From an uncultured Gammaproteobacteria bacterium (GTDB lineage: Bacteria; Pseudomonadota; Gammaproteobacteria; Arenicellales; Poriferihabitantaceae): a stretch of 64,000 nt of DNA. The position numbers were made by a program, and so were the translations under genes. Shown here in pieces: positions 1 through 8,691 of this stretch (position 1 is the first letter of the stretch; every line of letters begins with the position of its first letter). The stretch lies in the NCBI GenBank assembly GCA_937992195.1, contig CALKKV010000011.1, forward strand, positions 1 to 64,000, in the 5' to 3' direction. The notes beneath the pieces are model-generated. The model worked only from the letters and a program-made list of their open reading frames with translations. It was not told the DNA's origin and did no database searches.

Positions 1-747
1 ACCGGTTGTGGTGCCTGGTGTTCAGGTCCCGAAGATCTTTCGCCGGAAGAGTATTATTGGGGCTACAACCGTATGACTACTGTCGAAGGTCTGTTCGGTG
101 CAGGTGATGCTGTTGGCGGTACGCCCCATGCGTTCTCGTCAGGTTCTTTCACCGAAGGTCGTTTAGCTGCGAAGGCGGCGTGTCGTTACATCGATGACGG
201 TAAAGCGGAAGGCATTAAGGTTTCTGATGCGCAAATTGAAGGTCGTAAGGAAGAAATCTACAAGCCTTTGGAAACCTATCGTATATATCGCAATGAAATT
301 ACCGCTGGCTCGGTTAATCCGAATTACATCAATCCACGTCAGGCGCTCGATCGCCTGCAGAAGTTGATGGATGAATATGCTGGAGGCGTAACCGTTAGTT
401 ACATGACTAACGAAAAGCTCTTGAACATTGGTTTGAAAAAGTTGAAGTTACTCGAAGAGGATCTCGAGAAAATCGCGGCGGAAGATATTCATGAACTACT
501 TCGTGCGTGGGAGATTAAGCACCGACATTTGACTTCAGAGTCGGTTGTTCAACATACCTTGTTCCGAAAGGAGACGCGTTGGCCTGGATATTACTATCGA
601 GGTGACCACTTAAAAGTGGACGATGAGAATTGGCATGTGTTGACCGTGTCTCGACGAGATCCTAAGACTGGTGAATATACAATGGAGAAAGCGCCTTGCT
701 ATCATCTGGTCGACGTTGATGGCGAGAAGAAGGCCGACGCGGCTTAA
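1..747 (+). CDS. aprA: Adenylylsulfate reductase alpha subunit, C-terminal part (5' end outside window)
   Basis: The frame is open from base 1, so this is the last 248 residues of a longer protein. AprA is the FAD subunit of adenylylsulfate reductase, which interconverts sulfite plus AMP and APS; in aerobic sulfur oxidisers it runs in the oxidative direction in the cytoplasm. The first 24 residues before the internal ATG at 73 belong to the protein and contain GCGAW and YYWGYNRMTTVEGLF, followed by GAGDAVGG and FSSGSFTEGR, the typical FAD-binding end of the flavoprotein domain in this fumarate-reductase-like family. The rest is the helical C-terminal domain. aprB is expected upstream, outside the window. 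Four small co-directional genes follow. The identification rests on recognising these motifs; whether the lineage is oxidative or reductive cannot be read from this fragment alone. Confidence 0.93.
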   Translation, partial: TGCGAWCSGPEDLSPEEYYWGYNRMTTVEGLFGAGDAVGGTPHAFSSGSFTEGRLAAKAACRYIDDGKAEGIKVSDAQIEGRKEEIYKPLETYRIYRNEITAGSVNPNYINPRQALDRLQKLMDEYAGGVTVSYMTNEKLLNIGLKKLKLLEEDLEKIAAEDIHELLRAWEIKHRHLTSESVVQHTLFRKETRWPGYYYRGDHLKVDDENWHVLTVSRRDPKTGEYTMEKAPCYHLVDVDGEKKADAA

Positions 748-759
748 GCGTCAAAATTC

Positions 760-786
760 GGGAGCTACGGTGACTCTGTAGCTCCC
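760..786 (+). terminator. Hairpin after aprA, possible terminator or processing site
   Basis: A perfect 9-bp stem (GGGAGCTAC with GTAGCTCCC, loop 769-777) begins 12 bases after the aprA stop codon. It has no clear T-run behind it, so it may be a weak or Rho-assisted terminator, or a structure that stabilises the apr transcript and lowers expression of the genes after it. Confidence 0.5.
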
Positions 787-800
787 TAACTTCTGTAATC

Positions 801-1154
801 ATGAATATTATTGAATCGTCAGACGACGAAATCTTAGCTGTTGCCCACCCGATGTGGGACGACCTGATTAAGTATTCCAATGCAGGGGAGTACGGGAAAT
901 TTATTGAAAACTTTTCTTATGAGATGTTGTTTGGCCTCAACGAAGTTGAGATAGGTAAGCAATTTGCGAAAAGTGAATTAACCAGAAACCTCGATCCAAA
1001 ATACGACTTCCTTGGATTGATTCGCCGTAACGCGCATGTGTCTGCTCTGTATCGTATGCGAAGCACTAAAAAGGAGGGAGAATGGCTCGGACGTCTCGTG
1101 CTCGGATACAACAAAGAAGGCGAAATCAAAATATATGGAGCTTCCATCTTTTAG
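801..1154 (+). CDS. Hypothetical protein, 117 aa, downstream of aprA
   Basis: Not recognised. The protein is soluble with no signal peptide or membrane segment. Its mix of helices and a strand-rich C-terminal half (WLGRLVLGYNKEGEIKIYGA) resembles small NTF2/SnoaL-like folds, but that is an impression only. The start is ATG at 801, 15 bases after the post-aprA hairpin. The next gene starts 10 bases after its stop codon, so it is likely co-transcribed with the FKBP and TPR genes. Position suggests a role linked to the apr enzyme or its maturation, which is inference from synteny. Confidence 0.7.
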   Translation: MNIIESSDDEILAVAHPMWDDLIKYSNAGEYGKFIENFSYEMLFGLNEVEIGKQFAKSELTRNLDPKYDFLGLIRRNAHVSALYRMRSTKKEGEWLGRLVLGYNKEGEIKIYGASIF

Positions 1155-1164
1155 AGAACAGACT

Positions 1165-1707
1165 ATGGATAATATGATGGAAGACCCCATTGGCGATGGC
1201 AAATTGGTTGAACTGAAATACCAGGTTCTTGACGTCAAAACCAAAAGCGTATTGACCGAAGTCGAGTTTCCGATTGGATACGTGCATGGCGTTAATGAGA
1301 TTCTCGCACCGCAAGTTACTACAGAGCTTGAAGGCAAGCTGCCGGGCGATGTGATTGAAGTACCGATTGACTGTAACAAAGTATTTGGTCCGCGGGATGA
1401 ATCTCTTGTCGTTACCGATCATATTGACAATGTGCCGGAAGAATATCGAAAAGTGGGTACGTCAGTACTGATGGAAAGTGACTCTGGCAAGACCAAAACG
1501 TTTCTTGTAACTCGGGTTGACGCTAACAGCGTGACGATTGATGGTAATAATCCGCTTTGTGGTCGTGAAGTGATATTTAAGTTAGATATTATTAGCGTGC
1601 GCGATGCAACGGAAGAGGAAATCCAGTTGGGTGGTCCGGTTAATGCTGACCCGGATATCAGCGAAATCGTTGGTTCGGATCGGAATGTAAAACCTGTAGG
1701 TGGGTAG
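1165..1707 (+). CDS. FKBP-type peptidyl-prolyl cis-trans isomerase (SlyD-like)
   Basis: Predicted cytoplasmic prolyl isomerase or chaperone of about 180 residues, the usual SlyD-class size. The N-terminal half follows the FKBP pattern (VELKYQVLDV, FPIGYVHGVNEILAPQVTTELEGKLPGD), with an IF-like insert in the middle and a C-terminal strand (GREVIFKLDIISV) that closes the domain. The His-rich metal-binding tail of E. coli SlyD is absent. ATG at 1165 is chosen because it lies just after the upstream stop at 1154; ATG at 1135 and further upstream extensions would overlap that gene. The last 8 bases overlap the GTG of the TPR gene, implying coupled translation. In this setting it could help fold APS reductase, but that is inference. 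Confidence 0.8.
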   Translation: MDNMMEDPIGDGKLVELKYQVLDVKTKSVLTEVEFPIGYVHGVNEILAPQVTTELEGKLPGDVIEVPIDCNKVFGPRDESLVVTDHIDNVPEEYRKVGTSVLMESDSGKTKTFLVTRVDANSVTIDGNNPLCGREVIFKLDIISVRDATEEEIQLGGPVNADPDISEIVGSDRNVKPVGG

Positions 1708-2806
1708 TCTCTACGCAGAAACGCTGTTGGCGCCAGGTTTGGGGGTGTCATTTCAGTGGCGTTATCAACACAACGGCCGCGACCTGCTGGAGATTCTCGA
1801 TCCTGAATCGCCAGCGCGAGCCGCACTTGGGCAGGCAATTGATCGATATGAGAACACTGTTTTTGCGCTGACGCTAGACAAACCAACACTGATCGAGTGG
1901 GCCAACTCACAAGAAGTTTTGCAGGATGCCGCGGACAGAAGAGAATTACGCCTGGGAGGTGCCCATGTTTTTCAGCAGTCCATTGAGCTGCTGCAAAATA
2001 TGCAGATGATGACGGACCGGGAAGAAGACCCAGTCAAACTTTCCGCCATTCACCACAATATCGGTGATGTCATGGGTTTTATTGGTCAACGTAGCGGCAG
2101 CGTGCATTTCCTGGAACAGGCAGCTTTGTCTTACGAGCAGGCATTAGAGATGCGGCCTCAGGATTCTATGCCGTTAGAGTGGGCGCGATCGACATTGAAT
2201 ACTGGTCTCGTGATGCAATCCATTGGTGTGCTCGAAGATGATACCAGCATGTTGAAGCAAGGTTTGGGTCTGTTCAAAGGGGCAGTAAATCAGTTACCAA
2301 AGGATCAGAATGCTGACGAATGGGCGGCTGCAATGTGTAGTGTGGGCACGGTCCTGTATCAGCTCGGCACACACCGCCGTGGTTCCCGTACACTGGAACA
2401 GGCCGTAGTGGCATTGCGAAATGCGTTGGCAGAACGTAGCGCTGATAATCATTCTATGGCATGGGCGATTGCGCAGAATAATCTGGCAGCGACGATGCAG
2501 GCTTTAGGTGAGCATGAAGAAGATATTGGCGCGTTGGAGGCCTCTATTCCTCTATATGACGAGGCGTTAAAAATATTGAGCGGTGATTCGTTGCCGTTAA
2601 TTTCGACAATGGTTGCCGCCAATCGGGCATCTGCCATGATTGCGCTGGCGGTTGAGTCAGACTATCTAGATATGGCCGAGACATCGGTTAGAGAATTTAA
2701 AGAAATTCACGCGCTGTTGAGTGGTACTGATTATTCTGAGTACCAAGCGAAAGCGCTTGAGCGGAGGGAGCAGGCGGAAAAGCTTGTTGCTTCTTTGCAG
2801 TTGTGA
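1700..2806 (+). CDS. TPR-repeat protein, 368 aa
   Basis: Helical protein with tetratricopeptide-like repeats, visible from about residue 110 onward (units around AIHHNIGDVMGFIGQ, FLEQAALSYEQALEM, MAWAIAQNNLAATMQALGE, LEASIPLYDEALKIL). Such repeats serve as protein-binding scaffolds. There is no signal peptide. The start is GTG at 1700, overlapping the FKBP stop by 8 bases; no better ATG lies near the beginning of the frame. An isomerase coupled to a TPR scaffold beside aprA suggests an assembly factor for the reductase or its electron-transfer partner, but no direct evidence is visible. Confidence 0.8.
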   Translation: MGSLYAETLLAPGLGVSFQWRYQHNGRDLLEILDPESPARAALGQAIDRYENTVFALTLDKPTLIEWANSQEVLQDAADRRELRLGGAHVFQQSIELLQNMQMMTDREEDPVKLSAIHHNIGDVMGFIGQRSGSVHFLEQAALSYEQALEMRPQDSMPLEWARSTLNTGLVMQSIGVLEDDTSMLKQGLGLFKGAVNQLPKDQNADEWAAAMCSVGTVLYQLGTHRRGSRTLEQAVVALRNALAERSADNHSMAWAIAQNNLAATMQALGEHEEDIGALEASIPLYDEALKILSGDSLPLISTMVAANRASAMIALAVESDYLDMAETSVREFKEIHALLSGTDYSEYQAKALERREQAEKLVASLQL

Positions 2807-2849
2807 CGGTAATTATTGATTAACTTTTTATTATTCAGAGGACAATTTT

Positions 2850-3011
2850 ATGAGCGAGCCAAGTAAAGAACGACCAGAGGTGCCAGAGGGTAAGACAGAG
2901 TATGTAACAACGCGTCAATTGCCAGCGAATGAAAAAGGCTATATAGGGTATGAGACCGAGTGGGTCTCGTTTCATAAAGAAGTGCCCTATGAGACGCCAA
3001 AAAAGCCTTAG
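2850..3011 (+). CDS. Small protein, 53 aa, end of the apr-linked gene run
   Basis: Short frame starting at ATG 2850 with an AGAGGA ribosome-binding site about 8 bases upstream and ending at TAG 3009-3011. The product is hydrophilic and rich in Glu, Lys and Pro, begins MSEPSKERPEVPEG and ends in VPYETPKKP; no known domain was recognised. The purine-rich site, the small gap (43 bases) after the TPR gene and the same direction support a real gene. It may be the last member of the apr-linked transcription unit. Confidence 0.6.
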   Translation: MSEPSKERPEVPEGKTEYVTTRQLPANEKGYIGYETEWVSFHKEVPYETPKKP

Positions 3012-3289
3012 GCTATTGTCGGGAACAGACTGCGTTATTTCAGCGGACCCGGAGTAGCTATCGGATGATAAGAATAGATCTACCTGCAAATGCGGGCGTA
3101 AATTTAATCTAAACTGCTCCGACGCAAGCTAAGGTTTATCCGCTTGAATTTTGAATGGCCGTTGTGAACAAGTGCGTAACTGTTAGCTTGTAAGTGATAC
3201 AAGCGGTCGGTAGATTTTTTTATATGTAAGTTCACATTGTCTTTGGTTCGAAACAAATAGAGAATTTGTGCGCGGGTGTACGCAGTGTT

Positions 3290-3625
3290 TTATTCATTGC
3301 AATCATTATTTTGTGGTAAATAAGTGCAGGCATTCAGCGTGCGTTGTTTGTTGATCAAACCAGAAATCGGTTCATCTAAGTTAGAGATGGCTTCAATGCA
3401 GTCTTGCCTTTCTTGCTCTCGTATTTGCTTTACCACTTTTTCAGATAGAAACTCCTGATTCTCTTTGAAATAAGCAGGTAGGGATTTACAGATTATTTTC
3501 TTTAGCGCGGCTTTGTCAGCAGGCCGAAGGGTGATATTTGTGATTTCTGTCCAGTCTGAAACAATGTTATGACAAAGTTTTTCAAGACCCGAGAGATCGA
3601 CCGGGGGAATGTTTTCAAATGACAA
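3290..3625 (-). CDS. Hypothetical protein, 111 aa
   Basis: Not recognised. A mostly helical soluble protein with charged segments (LRPADKAALKKIICKSL, EKVVKQIREQERQDCIEA) and three or four Cys spread through it. The start appears to be TTG at 3625, preceded on the minus strand by GTGAGGT at a good Shine-Dalgarno distance; no ATG lies near the N-terminus. It stands alone, convergent to the apr-linked genes. Confidence 0.6.
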   Translation of the reverse strand: MSFENIPPVDLSGLEKLCHNIVSDWTEITNITLRPADKAALKKIICKSLPAYFKENQEFLSEKVVKQIREQERQDCIEAISNLDEPISGLINKQRTLNACTYLPQNNDCNE

Positions 3626-3985
3626 CGTTTTACCTCACGTAGACGTTACAAATTTACGGAAACTTTAGTTTGCGTTACGCAGTGTTCAAGTTAAGAGAGG
3701 TAGAAGCGTCGGCCTAACGTTTATAGTTGTGCTCAATCTGGCGAAGAGCTTATGTAAGTGCCGAAGAAGGCGAATATTATCACTGGATGCCAAGTTCTAG
3801 AAATTTAAATCTACACGCTTTTAAGCTTACTTAGGGAGTATGGTTCAGAGTTGGACCAAAATTTAAGCCAAAAACAGACGTAATAGTGCTTTTGTCTTGT
3901 TTTATATACCGTATATCTAATTTTAATTAGCCTGTAACAAGATGTTTCACTTTAAGTCTATGCGGTGATCAGGGCTGTTTCCTAA
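3626..3985. other. Non-coding stretch between two minus-strand genes
   Basis: About 360 bases without a credible reading frame. It must carry the promoter of the 111-aa gene (right-to-left from about 3650-3750) and the 3' end of the M24 gene. No strong hairpin with a T-run or recognisable operator was seen; several short AT-rich runs around 3880-3920 are the only notable composition change. Confidence 0.5.
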
Positions 3986-5197
3986 TCAATTCATGCCAAA
4001 TCGCTCATCGAATTGGTATTGGCTCAATCTCTCTACACCCGTATCGGTCAGCAACAGCTGTTCTTCTAACTTTACTCCCTGATTTAGGGCTTTTGAGCCG
4101 ATATAGCTTTCAATACAAATGACCATGCCAGATTCGATATGGCCTTCAATGGGATATGCCGTTCCAGAGGTTTTATGCGGAATATTAGGGTATTCCCCGG
4201 ACATACCTAGTCCGTGGCCAATGCAATAGTATCGACTGTCTTGGTGCTGTTCAGGAATTTTCCATGCTTTGTCAGCGATCTCAGCAAAGCTGGCCCCGGC
4301 TCTAATCAGCGCAATATTATGTTCCAGCTGTTCCCTCGCGCACTGATATAGTCTTGACTGCTCTGCCTTGGCGCGTTGATCGCCACATAAGAATGTACGC
4401 GAAAAATCGACGGCATAACCCTCATAACCAATTGCGTCTGTGTCGAGGCATACTAAATCTCCTTTTTTGAGCCGCCTGGAACCGCATTCCTTAAAGTAGG
4501 GGAAGGTGTTTTCCCCGGTTTGCATTAGCCGGGTAGAAATGTATTTTCCACCTCCGCCGATTAAACCTTTGTGAAAATGTGCCCAGACTTCCGTCTCAGT
4601 TTTTCCTGGTTCGATTGCCTGTTCAAACTCTCTAGTCGCTTGTTCTGCTTTGCGTAAGGCTTCTCGCATATAGGGTAGTTCAATAGCGAGTTTGGTGCTG
4701 CGTGCTGAATGCATCACGCTGTCGGCATCAAAAATAATAAATCCTTTATCTCTTAACGCATCAACCACGGGATAGGGGAAGCGACCGATCGCGAGTTTAC
4801 CGATTTCGCCTACCTCTTTTTGCACAAGAGTCTGGATCTCCAACGCAAGGTGTTGTGCGTTCTCCGCGACTTTCTGGTTGGCGCTAACAAAGCAGAGTCC
4901 GGATGCCGGCCGGATTTCATCTATTGTAGGTAAGTCTTGAGAGAGGTGCTCACAACCAAAGTAGTCAAACAAAATGCAAGGACCTTCGGCAAACAGCAAT
5001 AAATATCTGGAGGGCGTGCGCATGGAAAAGATCGTCATATTTGACGCCCCAGTAATATAAAAAATATTGACCGGATCGATAATCAACATAACCTCTATAT
5101 CGTTTTTCCTCATTGCATTGCGCGTTTTCTTAAGCCGAGAAAGGTAGAGCTGATGCAATGCTTTCTCGTCGGGTTGGTCTTTTTTAACTTGAGGCAT
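3986..5197 (-). CDS. M24 metallopeptidase-fold protein, DddP-like subfamily
   Basis: 403 residues, N-terminal creatinase-like domain followed by a pita-bread M24 domain (about 170-403). The metal ligands are all in place: D252, D254 and D264 (in DTDAIGYEGYAVDFSR), H328 (IGHGLG), E363 (CIESYIG) and E378 (KLEEQ). The extra Asp two residues after D252 and the spacing of the whole set agree, with one constant offset, with the iron ligands I recall for the DMSP lyase DddP; Y323 also falls on a DddP active-site Tyr. The proposed DddP catalytic Asp position is Gly334 here, so lyase activity is doubtful. Alternatives are an Xaa-Pro-type peptidase or another C-N/C-S bond-cleaving enzyme. Intact metal ligands argue against creatinase. 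It is divergent from osmC and beside a catabolic locus for methylated compounds. Confidence 0.78.
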   Translation of the reverse strand: MPQVKKDQPDEKALHQLYLSRLKKTRNAMRKNDIEVMLIIDPVNIFYITGASNMTIFSMRTPSRYLLLFAEGPCILFDYFGCEHLSQDLPTIDEIRPASGLCFVSANQKVAENAQHLALEIQTLVQKEVGEIGKLAIGRFPYPVVDALRDKGFIIFDADSVMHSARSTKLAIELPYMREALRKAEQATREFEQAIEPGKTETEVWAHFHKGLIGGGGKYISTRLMQTGENTFPYFKECGSRRLKKGDLVCLDTDAIGYEGYAVDFSRTFLCGDQRAKAEQSRLYQCAREQLEHNIALIRAGASFAEIADKAWKIPEQHQDSRYYCIGHGLGMSGEYPNIPHKTSGTAYPIEGHIESGMVICIESYIGSKALNQGVKLEEQLLLTDTGVERLSQYQFDERFGMN

Positions 5198-5307
5198 TTT
5201 CGAAAGTAAAGAGCAATTGAATAGAGTTGCGTTAATTTTGAACTATTGCTTGGATTTGCGGTTAAATATACGCACATAAACAAGATTCTTATAGAGAGGT
5301 AGCTAAA

Positions 5308-5805
5308 ATGCAGTCAGAAGATCTCCGCGCAATGCAGTCCCCACTAAAATCTCAGTATAAAGATGATCCAGGTAGCGCGATGATTACGCTTTCCGCCGAA
5401 TCAAAGCTTGCTGAGGGCATTACATGCAAAGTCGACACAGGTCGCGCAATGGTGCAGGCAGGATTGCATCCAGCGACAGGAGGAGACGGACTATCTGCTT
5501 GTTCTGGCGATATGTTGCTAGAGGCTCTTGTGGCCTGTGCGGGTGTGACGCTCAACGCGGTGGCGACGGCGTTATCCATCAAACTCGATGATGCCAGCGT
5601 TCATGCCGAAGGGGATCTGGATTTTCGCGGTACTCTTGGTGTTGATAGAGACGCGCCTGTTGGGTTTAAAGAAATCCGTATGCGTTTCGATCTGAAAACA
5701 GATGCTGATGACGAGCAGCTGGCATCGCTGATCAAACTTACAGAGCGATATTGCGTGGTCTATCAGTCCCTCGCAAGTCCGGCGAAGTTAAGCGTTACTT
5801 ACTAG
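5308..5805 (+). CDS. OsmC family protein
   Basis: 165-residue OsmC/Ohr-superfamily protein, expected to reduce organic hydroperoxides with a Cys pair in the cytoplasm. The two family cysteines are visible: C77 in the helix LLEALVACAGVTLNAVA and C149 in ERYCVVYQSL. ATG 5308 has a GAGAGGTAG ribosome-binding site 8 bases upstream. The 3' end overlaps the convergent dehydrogenase gene by 11 bases. OsmC members often sit in catabolic clusters; the link to neighbours is inferred. Confidence 0.88.
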   Translation: MQSEDLRAMQSPLKSQYKDDPGSAMITLSAESKLAEGITCKVDTGRAMVQAGLHPATGGDGLSACSGDMLLEALVACAGVTLNAVATALSIKLDDASVHAEGDLDFRGTLGVDRDAPVGFKEIRMRFDLKTDADDEQLASLIKLTERYCVVYQSLASPAKLSVTY

Positions 5806-6748
5806 TGTTTTTTGAAAATAAACTCCAGCTGGACTCTTTTGATTGAGGTTCTTCGGAATCGACCGTCTCAGCGCTATCGGTTAGCAACTTGGCAACCGCG
5901 ATACCGTCTTCCTGACCTAGTCCATTTTCAGAAGCTCTGGTAAATAACTGATATGCAGCTGATGTTAGTGGCAAGTTTAATCCCGCTTTATTTGCTTCTC
6001 TTTCCGCGATACCAAGATCCTTAGTCACATTGTTGATTGGGGCTCTTGGTTTGAAATCTTTGCGGATTAATTTCTCTCCGCGAACGTCAAATGCCCATGA
6101 GCTTCCAGTGGAGTTGTTGATGACTTTGTACATCGTTCCCAGATCAACACCAATTTCAGTTGCCAGTGTCATCGCTTCGGCTGTTGCTGCGACATGGATA
6201 TCGGTCAGCATCTGATTTAGCATTTTAATTTTTGATGCCTGTCCTGGTTCTTCTCCAATGTGATGTACTCGCGAAGAAATGGCGTGAAATACCGGGTCTG
6301 CTATTTCCAGCGCCGCAGTGGACCCTGAAACAAGTACTGCGAGTTCACCTCTTAGTGCCAATGCAGGACCGCCGGATACCGGTGCATCTAATACCAACAT
6401 GCCTGCTTCAATCAGGCGCTCACTAAATTGCGTGGCGGAGCTTGGTGGAATGGTGCTGGACAAGATAAACAGTGTGCCCTCGCTTGCGGTGGTCAAAGCC
6501 CCCGTTTCGCCAAACAATACCTCTTCGGTTTGCGCGTCGTCGACCACATAGACAGCCGCTATCTTTACGTTTTTTACCGCCTCTGCGGCGGTGGTGCAGG
6601 CTTCTCCTTTCTGTTCTGCAAAGCGTTCGAGTTTTTCCGAATTTTTATCTACGCCATAAACAATGAAGCCTTCTTCGAGCAATGACAAAGCAGCTCCCCA
6701 ACCAATAGCGCCAAGTCCAATTACTGCGATTTCTGAAATTTGTGTCAT
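5795..6748 (-). CDS. NAD(P)-dependent beta-hydroxyacid dehydrogenase (3-hydroxyisobutyrate dehydrogenase family)
   Basis: 317 residues. It has an N-terminal Rossmann motif GLGAIGWGAA, the substrate signature DAPVSGGPALALRG near residue 123, and the catalytic Lys in the segment GQASKIKMLNQML. The family oxidises short beta-hydroxy acids such as 3-hydroxyisobutyrate, L-threonate or tartronate semialdehyde; the specific substrate cannot be read. The C-terminal extension after about residue 290 (SEEPQSKESSW) is low complexity and variable. In this locus it could act on 3-hydroxypropionate-like or other C3-C4 products, which is inference. Confidence 0.85.
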   Translation of the reverse strand: MTQISEIAVIGLGAIGWGAALSLLEEGFIVYGVDKNSEKLERFAEQKGEACTTAAEAVKNVKIAAVYVVDDAQTEEVLFGETGALTTASEGTLFILSSTIPPSSATQFSERLIEAGMLVLDAPVSGGPALALRGELAVLVSGSTAALEIADPVFHAISSRVHHIGEEPGQASKIKMLNQMLTDIHVAATAEAMTLATEIGVDLGTMYKVINNSTGSSWAFDVRGEKLIRKDFKPRAPINNVTKDLGIAEREANKAGLNLPLTSAAYQLFTRASENGLGQEDGIAVAKLLTDSAETVDSEEPQSKESSWSLFSKNTSK

Positions 6749-7035
6749 GTGTTTACTCCCTATAGCGACCTACGCTCAATCATTTTATGATTCTAATGAC
6801 AATTGAAATTAGATGATCCATTAGCAGTCACTATCATACAGAAAATTCTCTAGGTGTTAGTGTTGCCGTGTTGTAATGTGACATCTACGAAGAGGGGAAA
6901 AAGATAAAGGTTATGCACGAGGGGCTACAAGATATCTCAGATAAAACGAACTTAGATGTCTATTAGAAGGTAGCAAACAATCGTTACCAGTTCAGCGAGG
7001 ATCGCACGCAACGATAGAAAATACGCTATGAGTCT

Positions 7036-8691
7036 CTAGTTTCCGGCGGCAATCATTCCACCTTTTTCTTCGCGCTCGGCAATCACCCGATCCATCCAGT
7101 CAGGATCCATCTCGGGAACAGACGATAGAAGCAGTTCAGTGTACTCGTGGTGAGGCGGAGAAAAAATTTCTGTTTTAGGTCCTTGCTCGACAATTTTACC
7201 TTCTAGCATCACGATAACCTCATCAGCGATAGCGCTGACTGTAGCCAGGTCGTGGGTGATAAACATATAGGCGAGATTGAACTCTTGCTGTAATCGGTCC
7301 AGCAAACGTAAGATACCTTCGGCCACTAGCTGGTCCAGTGCCGAGGTGACTTCGTCACAAATAATAAACGCCGGATCCGCAGCCAGTGCTTTGGCAATAC
7401 AGATACGCTGTTTCTGACCACCCGACAATTCACTGGGCAGACGATCGAGAAACAAATCGGGATCCATCTCTATCATTTCCATCAGTTCGCGCAAACGCTT
7501 TTCTTTTTCCTCGCCATGCATATCGAGATAAAAAGACAGTGGCCTGCCAACAATATCACGGATTTTGTGCCGTGGATTTACCGCAGTGTCTGCCATTTGG
7601 TAGATCATTTGGGTCTGCCGTAACTGATCCTTGGTGCGGTTACGGTAGCTGGGCGGCAGCGCATCGCCATCGAAGTAGACCGCTCCTTTTTGTGGCGCTA
7701 ACAAACCGGTGATGACTCTAGCCGTGGTACTTTTGCCGCTACCAGATTCACCTACCACTGCGGTGGTGTGGCCGCGGTGTATTTCAAAATCGACGTCGAT
7801 CAGTACCGGGCTCATACTGCGTGAATAACTGGCGGTTACACTTTCCACGCGCATAATCGGCTTGGCTTCGGGTGCAGGAGCCGCAGTTTCCTTTGCGAAG
7901 GATCGAACCGCCCACAGTGATTTGGTGTAATCCTCTTTGGGGGTTGAGAGCATGGTGCGCGTATCGGCATCTTCAACCGTCTCTCCATAACGAAGCACCT
8001 TGATGTGATCCGCCATCTGCGCTACCACAGCAAGATCATGGGTAATATAAATGGCCGCGGTATTAAACTGCTCCACGATATCCCGGATAGTCATCAACAC
8101 TTCGATCTGGGTGGTGACGTCCAGTGCGGTGGTTGGTTCGTCAAAAATAATGAGGTCGGGGCGGCAAGACAATGCCATTGCCGTCATTGCCCTTTGCAAC
8201 TGTCCGCCGGAGACCTGATGAGGATAGCGGAAGCCGATATCATCGGGGCTGGGCATGCGGATTTTTTTATACAGCTCCTTGGCGTCCTTGTAGGCGTGTT
8301 CCCGGCTATTGATACCGTGTTCGACAACCGTTTCGCTAAATTGATCGATCAAGGTATGGGCAGGATTAAAAGAAGCGGCAGCACTTTGCGCCACATAAGC
8401 GATTCTTGAGCCGCGAAGCTGACGCTTTTGTTCTTCACTGGCGGTGGTCAACTCGATGCCATCAAATAAAATGCTGCCGCCATGAATGCGACAACCGGGT
8501 TTGGCAAATCCCATTGCGGCAATCCCAATGGTCGACTTTCCTGCACCAGACTCACCAATTAATCCAAGAACTTCACCACGGCGCAAGGTAACGTCGACGC
8601 CTTTGACGATCTGATGCCAGCGTTCATCACTAAATCCTTCGATCTGAAGATTAGTGATCTGAAGCAGGGGTTCGTTTGAATTAGTGCTCAT
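7036..8691 (-). CDS. ABC transporter ATPase, fused DppD-DppF type
   Basis: 551 residues with two complete nucleotide-binding domains in one chain. The first has Walker A GESGAGKST at 46-54, signature VSGGQLQRA and Walker B IIFDEPTTAL; the second has Walker A GESGSGKST near residue 312, signature LSGGQKQRICIAKAL and Walker B FIICDEVTSAL. It powers uptake through the two permeases upstream in the same operon; their genes overlap (8681-8691). Oligopeptide/nickel-family transporters carry di- and oligopeptides, but many members import other small compounds. Beside the carnitine-type genes an osmolyte or conjugate is plausible; the substrate is not shown by the sequence. Confidence 0.92.
   Translation of the reverse strand: MSTNSNEPLLQITNLQIEGFSDERWHQIVKGVDVTLRRGEVLGLIGESGAGKSTIGIAAMGFAKPGCRIHGGSILFDGIELTTASEEQKRQLRGSRIAYVAQSAAASFNPAHTLIDQFSETVVEHGINSREHAYKDAKELYKKIRMPSPDDIGFRYPHQVSGGQLQRAMTAMALSCRPDLIIFDEPTTALDVTTQIEVLMTIRDIVEQFNTAAIYITHDLAVVAQMADHIKVLRYGETVEDADTRTMLSTPKEDYTKSLWAVRSFAKETAAPAPEAKPIMRVESVTASYSRSMSPVLIDVDFEIHRGHTTAVVGESGSGKSTTARVITGLLAPQKGAVYFDGDALPPSYRNRTKDQLRQTQMIYQMADTAVNPRHKIRDIVGRPLSFYLDMHGEEKEKRLRELMEMIEMDPDLFLDRLPSELSGGQKQRICIAKALAADPAFIICDEVTSALDQLVAEGILRLLDRLQQEFNLAYMFITHDLATVSAIADEVIVMLEGKIVEQGPKTEIFSPPHHEYTELLLSSVPEMDPDWMDRVIAEREEKGGMIAAGN

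Noticed and set aside
978-1379. Minus-strand frames across the FKBP region
   Set aside because: Overlap two plus-strand genes with better starts and motifs.
3986-5197. Creatinase
   Set aside because: Length fits, but creatinase lacks the metal ligands, and all six are present here.
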